52,890 bases of DNA from a virus. The position numbers were made by a program, and so were the translations under genes. Location of the stretch: the IMG/VR virus record IMGVR_UViG_3300043777_000227, positions 1 to 52,890 of that record; one strand, given 5' to 3'. Below the pieces are notes generated by a model. That model saw nothing but the letters and a program-made list of their open reading frames with translations. It was not told the DNA's origin and did no database searches. Shown here piece by piece: positions 39,087-45,010 of the stretch (positions within the stretch are counted from its first letter, which is position 1; each line of letters opens with the position of its first letter).

Positions 39087-39302
39087 ATGCTTGGAACCAG
39101 CTACATGGCCACTTTGCACGCTCCAGGTGGCCCTCTGCGCCATCGCTGTCTATTACACGACGCCATCTCACCGGGCAAGGGGCTAGTATTGGTGCAGGAT
39201 GGCGACCACACCTACTGGTCTTGCGAGAAGTGCTTGAATAAGCTACTGGCTTGGCACTGTAAGCCAGCTATAGTTACTGAGGGGGCTCATGGAGAAACCT
39301 GA
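39087..39302 (+). CDS. Small Cys/His protein
   Basis: 71 residues, ATG 39087 immediately after the previous stop. HRCLLHDAISPGKG, then WSCEKCLNKLLAWHCKPAIV gives three Cys and several His (CxxC about 47-50), compatible with a zinc site. Ends overlapping the sigma-like gene by 14 nt. No family recognised. Confidence 0.55.
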   Translation: MLGTSYMATLHAPGGPLRHRCLLHDAISPGKGLVLVQDGDHTYWSCEKCLNKLLAWHCKPAIVTEGAHGET

Positions 39303-39876
39303 TTACCAACTGGACGAGGACGCCTACTGGCTATGGGCCAAGGCTAGTGGCTTCGAAAGGGACAGAGCCGCTGAGGCGCTATACCCGGTGCTCCTGCGCT
39401 ATGCCCGGAGCATCCTCTGGCGCCGACTGGACTGGCGAGAGCGCCACGCCGTCTATGAGCTAGCCGACCAAGCAGTAGCGCTAGCCATGACCTCGAAAAC
39501 TTACCTCGGCCAGAGCAAGTTTACTACCTGGTTCTTTAGTGTCGTGGACAACCTGGCTAAGCGCTGGCTAGACAGGGAGAAGCGCCATCTCCGCCAGCAA
39601 GTTGACGCCGAGATAGGTGAAATGTCCGCTCCAGATAATCCCCTGGACGCCCGCATCATGGTAGACCAGCTTCGCTCCCGATTAGAACCCCTCGACCAGG
39701 AGGTGTTCGATTTCAAATTGCTAGGTACTCAATTTCTGCCAGAGGACGGCGAAGCGAGCCGCCAGTTTTGCCAAGAACGCTCCTGGCGTTATATAGACTC
39801 CTCGAACAACGAACTGGAGAACCGATGGAAGCAGCTAAAGAAGCGCATCCGCGAACAGCATTTGGCCGCGAGCTAG
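39289..39876 (+). CDS. ECF-type sigma-factor-like protein
   Basis: 195 residues, ATG 39289 with GGGGG 5-6 nt upstream. Region 2-like part: RAAEALYPVLLRYARSILWR (about 26-45), then YLGQSKFTTWFFSVVDNLAK (71-90) and RWLDREKRHLR, matching the 'F.tWl..Ia.N...r..R' core of ECF sigma factors. Region 4-like part: RLEPLDQEVFDFKLLGTQFL (131-150) and an HTH-like SWRYIDSSNNELENRWKQL (about 165-183). It could redirect host RNA polymerase to middle or late phage promoters. phiEco32, which carries the same ligase family, also encodes an ECF-like sigma factor. Confidence 0.7.
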   Translation: MEKPDYQLDEDAYWLWAKASGFERDRAAEALYPVLLRYARSILWRRLDWRERHAVYELADQAVALAMTSKTYLGQSKFTTWFFSVVDNLAKRWLDREKRHLRQQVDAEIGEMSAPDNPLDARIMVDQLRSRLEPLDQEVFDFKLLGTQFLPEDGEASRQFCQERSWRYIDSSNNELENRWKQLKKRIREQHLAAS

Positions 39877-40079
39877 TTCGCTATGCCTCCGATGTGCAGG
39901 ACCTGGCGGAAATGTCCGAAGCGCTCCGAGCTAATTTAATTAGCCAAGCCCGCTTTGCCCAACTACTCCGCCAGCAAGGCGTCCAAGCAAAGCTGGCCGC
40001 TAACTTGCTGCACTCGGTGGTGGCCTGCTTGCAGAAGGCGCAGGAGCAATTGGAATTTTTGGGGTATACGGATGGTTAA
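39825..40079 (+). CDS. Helical protein behind sigma-like gene
   Basis: 84 residues from ATG 39825 with GGAG 6 nt upstream, starting 52 nt inside the sigma-like gene in another frame. All helix (LVRYASDVQDLAEMSEALRA; KLAANLLHSVVACLQKAQEQ). Out-of-frame start inside a sigma-like gene and coupling suggest a partner or anti-sigma function, but that is inference only. Ends overlapping ligase copy 3 by eight bases. Confidence 0.55.
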   Translation: MEAAKEAHPRTAFGRELVRYASDVQDLAEMSEALRANLISQARFAQLLRQQGVQAKLAANLLHSVVACLQKAQEQLEFLGYTDG

Positions 40080-41184
40080 TTACTATTATGAAGGACAGCT
40101 TGGCAACGGTGTGTACTCAACGACTGGTGGACTTCTGGGCAACTACCCTCAACCCGCTGCCCCAGCCGCTCCAGAGCCACAATTCTGGGACGAGCCAGTG
40201 CCCGGCCAGCCGCCCATCCGGCACCTTCTAGAGCCAGGCCAGCCTCCACCTACAGAGAGAGAACTCACTGACCTACAAAGACTTCAAGTAGACCGCCCGG
40301 AATACGGTTTGCAGTGGTATGGACCAGGCGCTAGGTATTTATATTATATAGCCAGACAAGCACCACCGTCGGAGCCGATTCCCCAAGAAGTAGACGAGGA
40401 CGCTAGCGAAATGACTACCCGATTGAAATTGCTAAATCCCTTCAAGATAGGCGCCGATCCAGAATTCGTCGCCTTGAACCCCGATGGATCGCTGTGTATG
40501 ACTGGATTGCCGCACGATGGGCCAGTAGGCCACGACCACGGCGGCAGAGTGCTAGAGCTGCGGCCTGGCCCTAGCCGCTGGGCGCTGAGGGTGGTGCGCA
40601 ACATGCAAACCCTCCTGCACTCCAAGCCCCTAGCTAAGTTCTCCGACAAGCGATGGCGTGCTGGTGGTATGGCCAAGCATGGCCAACAGGTTGAGCCGCT
40701 AGGCGGGCATATACACTTCGATGTGCCAGCGTATAACAACATCGGTGTGTTCAGTCCAGCCGCACTTGCTGTGGTCAAGGCTTGCGACCAGCTAACCCGC
40801 TGCTTTGAATCGCTGGAGATATTACATAGCCAAGAGGCCAATGCTCGCCGACATGGCCAGCACGGCTACGGTCGCCTAGGCGACGTTAGAGACTGCGATG
40901 GCCGGTTGGAGTACCGCACACCAATCTCCTGGCTCTACAGCCCGCAGGTGGCCTATTGGGTGCTGACTGGCTACAAGCTGGCCGCTGCCGCGCCAGAAAG
41001 CACCCGAGACCTACAGCCCGCTAATGGCAGCTGGGCAGCTCTGAAGGATTGGTACCAGCAATTTTCTGGCAAGGACATTGACGCCGAAAGGGCGTTGGAA
41101 AAGCTTGCGGCTAGGGGGTTGAAAGCTGTGCAAGGCGATCCCGAAGCCGACATCAAGGAGACATGGAGAGAACTTGCTTTATGA
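40072..41184 (+). CDS. COOH.NH2 ligase, phiEco32-like type 2 (copy 3)
   Basis: 370 residues from ATG 40072; the frame continues upstream but only through the previous gene. A Pro-rich N-terminal arm (about 25-65, PQPAAPAAPEPQFWDEPVPG) precedes the core: KIGADPEFVALN (125-136), HDHGGRVLELRPGPS (154-168), PLGGHIHFDVP (209-219), GYGRLGDVR (265-273) and RLEYRTPISWL (278-288). Closest to copy 2. Predicted amide ligase, with an unusual Pro-rich arm that may dock partners. Followed by an ATGA overlap. Confidence 0.85.
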   Translation: MVNYYYEGQLGNGVYSTTGGLLGNYPQPAAPAAPEPQFWDEPVPGQPPIRHLLEPGQPPPTERELTDLQRLQVDRPEYGLQWYGPGARYLYYIARQAPPSEPIPQEVDEDASEMTTRLKLLNPFKIGADPEFVALNPDGSLCMTGLPHDGPVGHDHGGRVLELRPGPSRWALRVVRNMQTLLHSKPLAKFSDKRWRAGGMAKHGQQVEPLGGHIHFDVPAYNNIGVFSPAALAVVKACDQLTRCFESLEILHSQEANARRHGQHGYGRLGDVRDCDGRLEYRTPISWLYSPQVAYWVLTGYKLAAAAPESTRDLQPANGSWAALKDWYQQFSGKDIDAERALEKLAARGLKAVQGDPEADIKETWRELAL

Positions 41185-41735
41185 ACCTAACGCAGCAATT
41201 TCCCGAGCTAACCGAACTAGACGGGTTGTACAATTTGACTCAAGAATCCATTAAAACAGATGTGGCCAAGGTCAAGACGCCCTTTGCGTTCGCTACCGCC
41301 CCATTCCGCGAAGGCGCTGACCATTACGGCTATGACAAGGCCGCCAAGCAGCTGGCCAAAGCTGGCTGGGAATGCCTGGGCAACCGCTATAATGCCCTGC
41401 ACGGGCCGAACTATATCTCCTTGTGGTGGCTCAAGTTGAATCACAAGCCCCAGGACATGGCCGCTATAGGCCCCTACGCTGGCTGCTATTATCAAGACGG
41501 CCCAAAGAAAAATTTCCCCAAAGGCTATCGCTACGCCCAAGCGTGCTGTGGATTGCACCTAGGCTCGCCAACCGCCAAGGAGTTGCCTGCTTGGAAAGCT
41601 AGCCAGTTCCTCCAGCTAATTAGAATGGAAGGCGGCTCGGTTGCTGGCTACACCTGCGTTGCTGCTATAGGCAAAGTTTCCTACTGGACCAACTCGAACC
41701 AAGGCAATTTCTCCAAGCGCTGCATCTGCCAATGA
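41181..41735 (+). CDS. Hypothetical protein after ligase copy 3
   Basis: 184 residues from ATG 41181 (ATGA overlap). Segments include FATAPFREGADHYGYDKAAK and ISLWWLKLNHKPQDMAAIG with many aromatic residues, a Cys pair (QACCGLH) and a Cys-rich end (SKRCICQ). Looks globular alpha/beta; no catalytic motif recognised. ATGA overlap with the next gene. Confidence 0.6.
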   Translation: MNLTQQFPELTELDGLYNLTQESIKTDVAKVKTPFAFATAPFREGADHYGYDKAAKQLAKAGWECLGNRYNALHGPNYISLWWLKLNHKPQDMAAIGPYAGCYYQDGPKKNFPKGYRYAQACCGLHLGSPTAKELPAWKASQFLQLIRMEGGSVAGYTCVAAIGKVSYWTNSNQGNFSKRCICQ

Positions 41736-41917
41736 TCGTCAAGGAATTTATTGCTAAGCTAAAGAAGCAGCCTCAAGACGCAGAGGTTGTCCAACAAGAG
41801 GCCGAGATGGGCTTCTACAGTGCTGCCGATGTATACCCAGCTAGAGAGTTTCGCGACTATGATGACTGGGTATCTTTAGAAGATGCTCCCCGCCCCAAGA
41901 TAGTCGTAGTAATCTAA
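41732..41917 (+). CDS. Small acidic protein
   Basis: 61 residues starting by ATGA overlap. Helix at start (VKEFIAKLKKQPQDAEVVQQ) then an acidic Tyr-rich part (EAEMGFYSAADVYPAREFRD) and a short strand end (PRPKIVVVI). Similar small proteins are seen in phage replication regions without known role. Confidence 0.55.
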   Translation: MIVKEFIAKLKKQPQDAEVVQQEAEMGFYSAADVYPAREFRDYDDWVSLEDAPRPKIVVVI

Positions 41918-41939
41918 CCCGTAGTTCCCCAGGAGACCT

Positions 41940-42212
41940 ATGAAACCTCAGCTCAAGCTAAAGCCAGGTACGCCAGTAAAATTGCTCTGGGTAGATAGCA
42001 CCTCTCGCCACGGCTGGAAGTATCCCCGTACGAACCAGCAGTGGGACCCCGACCCGGTAATAATCCCTACCATCGGCTTTGTTGTAGGCGTCAACAAAGC
42101 GGCCCTGGCTGTATCCCACAGCTTCGACCCGGTGGATAAGTCGTTTCTTGATCCCATAGACATCCCCTGGGGCTGCATCCAGAAGCTAGCGAAGTTGCGC
42201 CATGGCCGATAA
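41940..42212 (+). CDS. Hypothetical beta-rich protein
   Basis: 90 residues, ATG 41940 with CAGGAGACCT, the same ribosome site used before 44507 and nearly that before 43432. Strand-rich and basic (LKLKPGTPVKLLWVDSTSRH; PTIGFVVGVNKAALAVSHSF). Perhaps an SH3- or OB-like small domain. Ends overlapping the next microprotein by 11 nt. No family recognised. Confidence 0.6.
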   Translation: MKPQLKLKPGTPVKLLWVDSTSRHGWKYPRTNQQWDPDPVIIPTIGFVVGVNKAALAVSHSFDPVDKSFLDPIDIPWGCIQKLAKLRHGR

Positions 42213-42291
42213 CTCGGCTGCTTGGGATGCTGGGCTAATCACCTTGGCGCTAGTCCTCTTTGTGGCCATCTGGTTCCTAAGGAGCTGCTAA
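42202..42291 (+). CDS. 29-residue single-span membrane microprotein
   Basis: ATG 42202; product ADNSAAWDAGLITLALVLFV then AIWFLRSC, one membrane helix with a polar N-terminus and a Cys end. Its stop overlaps the next gene's start as TAATG, giving translational coupling. Size makes it tentative. Confidence 0.5.
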   Translation: MADNSAAWDAGLITLALVLFVAIWFLRSC

Positions 42292-43070
42292 TGGAAATTG
42301 ACAACTCAGCCAGCCAAGCCTGGTGGTTTTGCCCGCTAGCCTACTTCGAGCGCTATCAGGATGGCCAGTCAGCCAGCGCAGTAGACGCCCCAGACAGGGA
42401 CTTTGGGAGTCGAATGCATGAACTCCTAGACAGCCATTACCTCTCCAAGCCAGAGCCCGCCAGTAAGTACCCTGGCGTGGAAGATGAGGCGCAGGCGACC
42501 TTCGCCGCCTACCTCGGCCACTACCCCCAGGAGGACTGGGAAGTGGTGGAAGGTGAGCGGGTCTACCGGCAAGTCATTCCCGGCACTAGCCATCTGGCTG
42601 TAGCCAAGATAGACCTGCTGGTGAGAACTAGCTCCGGGCTGTGGATACTTGACCATAAGACCGAGCGCCGAGGCTCTAGCAGCAACTCCCAGGAGAGCTG
42701 GGCCAGCCGCCCCCAAGTCAGCATCTATGAATGGATGATCGCTCAAGTCTATGGCGAGGACCCAGCTGGTATAATCATTAATAAGATCACTCGCCAGTCT
42801 GAGAAGGGCCGCACCTCTCCCAGCTTCGAGCGCTTCGTGACGCATCGGACCAAGGCTCAGCGGGCTGAGGCGATGGAGTTCCTAGCCAGGACTGCTGATC
42901 TAATCACCGAGGCTAAGATGGCTGATCGCTGGCCAGCCAACCGGCACAACTGTATGCAGGGCTGGAAGAAATGCGATTACTTCCAAGCACACCTAACCGG
43001 CTGGACGGACGCTTTGCGAGCCAAATTTCGCGCTAAGGAGGACTACCTTGCTGCGGGAGGGAAGAAATGA
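42291..43070 (+). CDS. PD-(D/E)XK nuclease, RecB/Cas4-like
   Basis: 259 residues from ATG 42291 with AAGGAG upstream. Sequence FGSRMHELLDSHY (38-50), then AKIDLLVRTSSGLWILDHKT (105-124) with the catalytic D108, D121 and K123 of the (D/E)-x-K motif, plus C-terminal Arg/Lys. N-terminal CPLAYFERY and C-terminal NCMQGWKKCDYF supply three Cys, fewer than the four needed for a standard Fe-S cluster. It should be an exonuclease for recombination/end processing with the neighbouring Sak4-like protein. Contains the AVDAPD motif at about 30-35. Confidence 0.8.
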   Translation: MEIDNSASQAWWFCPLAYFERYQDGQSASAVDAPDRDFGSRMHELLDSHYLSKPEPASKYPGVEDEAQATFAAYLGHYPQEDWEVVEGERVYRQVIPGTSHLAVAKIDLLVRTSSGLWILDHKTERRGSSSNSQESWASRPQVSIYEWMIAQVYGEDPAGIIINKITRQSEKGRTSPSFERFVTHRTKAQRAEAMEFLARTADLITEAKMADRWPANRHNCMQGWKKCDYFQAHLTGWTDALRAKFRAKEDYLAAGGKK

Positions 43071-43264
43071 TCCCGAAAAGCCAGCTGGTCCTGCGCGTAA
43101 GCGCGCTGAGAAGCGCGTCCGATGCTAGTTTGCTATGGGCGCTAAGCCGTTTGCGCTCAGAACTTTGGCGTAGGGGCAAGCTTTTATTTGACGGAGATTA
43201 CCAGCCTACGCGCTTTTCGGCTCCTATTGCACCGAATCCCCAAGCGAGCAAACCAGATGGATGA
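43067..43264 (+). CDS. Small basic hypothetical protein
   Basis: 65 residues, ATGA overlap with the nuclease. Basic helical start (IPKSQLVLRVSALRSASDAS; LSRLRSELWRRGKLLFDG) and Pro-rich tail (FSAPIAPNPQASKPDG). Probably nucleic-acid or protein binding. No family recognised. Confidence 0.5.
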   Translation: MIPKSQLVLRVSALRSASDASLLWALSRLRSELWRRGKLLFDGDYQPTRFSAPIAPNPQASKPDG

Positions 43265-43463
43265 CCTTAGAGCCAAGCTACAAGCCATGGAACGCGCTTT
43301 GGTAGAGCCCTCCCTAGGCGAACGCGAATGTTTCCTTTGCAACAAGGGATTCTACCGGGCTGTCAATGGCAAAGCCCGCGAGTGTCCGATGTGTACCTCA
43401 GGAGTCCTACCCCCTTTCAAGGAGACCTACAATGAGTCCGAATGGTCCAGCTGGCTTTGCTGA
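43257..43463 (+). CDS. Small zinc-ribbon protein
   Basis: 68 residues from ATG 43257, eight bases before the previous stop. CFLCNKGFYRAVNGKARECP then MC gives the four Cys of a zinc ribbon (about 24-44) and an acidic end. Located between the recombination nuclease and Sak4-like genes. No family recognised. Confidence 0.6.
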   Translation: MDDLRAKLQAMERALVEPSLGERECFLCNKGFYRAVNGKARECPMCTSGVLPPFKETYNESEWSSWLC

Positions 43464-43662
43464 GCGCCAGAACTTCATAGTTGAAGTGCTGGTTACCGAG
43501 CTGCGCAAGTACCGCGTAGACGCTCGCTCGACCGAAGAGGCTGAGCAGTCAGTGGAGAGCCAGGTTGGCGAGTCTGGGTCAGACCTCTACGACGAACCGC
43601 TTAGCTACGATGCCGAAGTAGTGGATGTGGAAGTGGATAGTTCCTACCCCGAGGAGTCCTAA
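43432..43662 (+). CDS. Acidic hypothetical protein before Sak4-like gene
   Basis: 76 residues from ATG 43432 with AAGGAGACC 6-7 nt upstream. The first half is basic-neutral (GFAERQNFIVEVLVTELRKY), the second half is very acidic (EEAEQSVESQVGESGSDLYD; AEVVDVEVDSSYPEES). Stop overlaps the Sak4-like start (TAATG), so the two are co-translated. A regulator or chaperone of the ATPase is possible. Confidence 0.55.
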   Translation: MSPNGPAGFAERQNFIVEVLVTELRKYRVDARSTEEAEQSVESQVGESGSDLYDEPLSYDAEVVDVEVDSSYPEES

Positions 43663-44483
43663 TGTCCCTAGTCGTGAAGAATTCCAAAGCCCTAGTCACG
43701 GAGAATATGAAGTGGAAAATTTTGTTAGTTGGGCCGGCTGGCGCTGGCAAGACTTCCTGGATCAGTACCGCGCCAAACGTAGGCGTCGCCGCTTGCGAAT
43801 CTGGCCATGGCTCTGGCCTGCTGAGCATTGCCCAATCTGGCCTAGACTATGTGGAGCCTCGCTCAAAGGCTGAGTTCGAATCCTTCTGCACTGGCCAGGT
43901 GTTCAAGGACAAGTCCACTCTGGCAATTGACAGCCTTACCGCCATGACACGCACCTTCATCAAGGACCATGCGCTAGGTTTTGCGCGCAATCGTGGCAAC
44001 TCCGAGAAGCGAGCAGCCGGTGTGCCCGAGCTGGATGACTACCAGATTATGGCGGAGGTTACCCGTGGACTTATATCCAAAATTCTTGACCTCGACAAAC
44101 ACATCATCATCACCTGCGGAGTCAAAGCCCTCAAAGACGCTGACGGAGGAATTCGAGGCCTTGCTCCTGATCTTCCTGGAGCAATGGCTGACGCAGCACC
44201 AGGAATGCTGGACTTCGTTTTGTACGTTAAGTCCCGGAAAGTACTACGTGACCCTAGAGACAAGTCCTCCGAGTATACCCAACGTTACCTCATATCGGAG
44301 AATGATGGCTACCACACTGGAGCCAAAGCCCGTAGCTCCCTCAACGGAAAATCCCTCCTCGACCGAGAAGAAATCTATGACCTTCAGACTGGCGCCGGGT
44401 GCTTCCCAGCGCTCTTCAACAAGATTGTAAACGCCTACCTGGCGTCCAATGGCACGACTGCCGCCTCAGCGCAGTCCAATTAA
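43662..44483 (+). CDS. Sak4-like RecA-fold recombinase ATPase
   Basis: 273 residues. Walker A GPAGAGKT (24-31), Walker B STLAIDSLTAM (about 81-91), and DKHIIITCGVKALKDADGGI (about 145-164) match the AAA_24/Sak4 group of phage single-strand annealing proteins with a RecA-like ATPase core. It should load onto ssDNA with the adjacent ssDNA-binding protein and PD-(D/E)XK nuclease. ATG 43662 overlaps the previous stop. Confidence 0.8.
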   Translation: MSLVVKNSKALVTENMKWKILLVGPAGAGKTSWISTAPNVGVAACESGHGSGLLSIAQSGLDYVEPRSKAEFESFCTGQVFKDKSTLAIDSLTAMTRTFIKDHALGFARNRGNSEKRAAGVPELDDYQIMAEVTRGLISKILDLDKHIIITCGVKALKDADGGIRGLAPDLPGAMADAAPGMLDFVLYVKSRKVLRDPRDKSSEYTQRYLISENDGYHTGAKARSSLNGKSLLDREEIYDLQTGAGCFPALFNKIVNAYLASNGTTAASAQSN

Positions 44484-44506
44484 CGACGAAAGTCCACAGG
44501 AGACCT

Positions 44507-44950
44507 ATGAGTCAAGGATGGGAAAACGTAAAAGTTGCAGAGATCGCCGAGACCACTGGGGGATATGCGCCGCTACCCGCAGGCGAACACACCTTCAAAT
44601 TGCTTGGCGCTAAGATGGACAAATACCGGCCCGATAATCTCGCGCTGGATTTGGTGATTGATGAAGGTGCTGGCAAGGGCCGCAGGGTGTTCCCTACGCT
44701 TCCTCCGCCAGCAAACAACGAAGCATGGCCTGCCCAGGCTATTGCTAAGTTGGGGGGTGTCTTGGGTGTTCAGGCTCAGCCTGGCGAAACGCCGGTTGAC
44801 TTCCTGAACAGAGTTGCCGCCAATGGCAACGCACGCTTTAAGGCTACCACCGGGATCAAGGAATATACTAAGCGCGATGGGACCACAGGCTCTGATGTGG
44901 CCTTTCAATGGTTTAGTATACTGCCAGTTGCCGGTTCCGTCGGAGCCTAG
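44507..44950 (+). CDS. Single-stranded-DNA-binding-like protein (DUF669-type)
   Basis: 147 residues from ATG 44507 with CAGGAGACCT. A compact beta-rich N-terminal part (AEIAETTGGYAPLPAGEHTF, KLLGAKMDKYRPDNLALDLV), then 'VFPTLPPPANNEAWPAQAIA' and GNARFKATTGIKEYTKRDGT. The layout is like phage DUF669/SSB-like proteins that follow recombinases. It should coat ssDNA. OB-fold assignment is inferred, not proven by motifs. Confidence 0.6.
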   Translation: MSQGWENVKVAEIAETTGGYAPLPAGEHTFKLLGAKMDKYRPDNLALDLVIDEGAGKGRRVFPTLPPPANNEAWPAQAIAKLGGVLGVQAQPGETPVDFLNRVAANGNARFKATTGIKEYTKRDGTTGSDVAFQWFSILPVAGSVGA

Positions 44951-44955
44951 TAAAC

Positions 44956-44979
44956 TTGGGGCCGCTAACCCGGCCCCAA
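44956..44979 (+). other. Perfect 9-bp hairpin between SSB-like and polymerase genes
   Basis: TTGGGGCCG (44956-44964) pairs exactly with CGGCCCCAA (44971-44979) around a 6-nt loop. No U-run follows, so it is not a standard Rho-independent terminator. It lies 8 nt before the polymerase ribosome site (TGGAG, 44987-44991) and repeats the hairpin-before-ribosome-site arrangement of the early leaders; possible function: attenuation or RNA stability. Confidence 0.55.
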
Positions 44980-45010
44980 CCCTTCCTGGAGTAAATCCCT
45001 GCCAATTAAA

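Noticed and set aside
44956-44979. Rho-independent terminator
   Set aside because: Strong hairpin but no U-run follows; the downstream polymerase gene is close and in the same direction.
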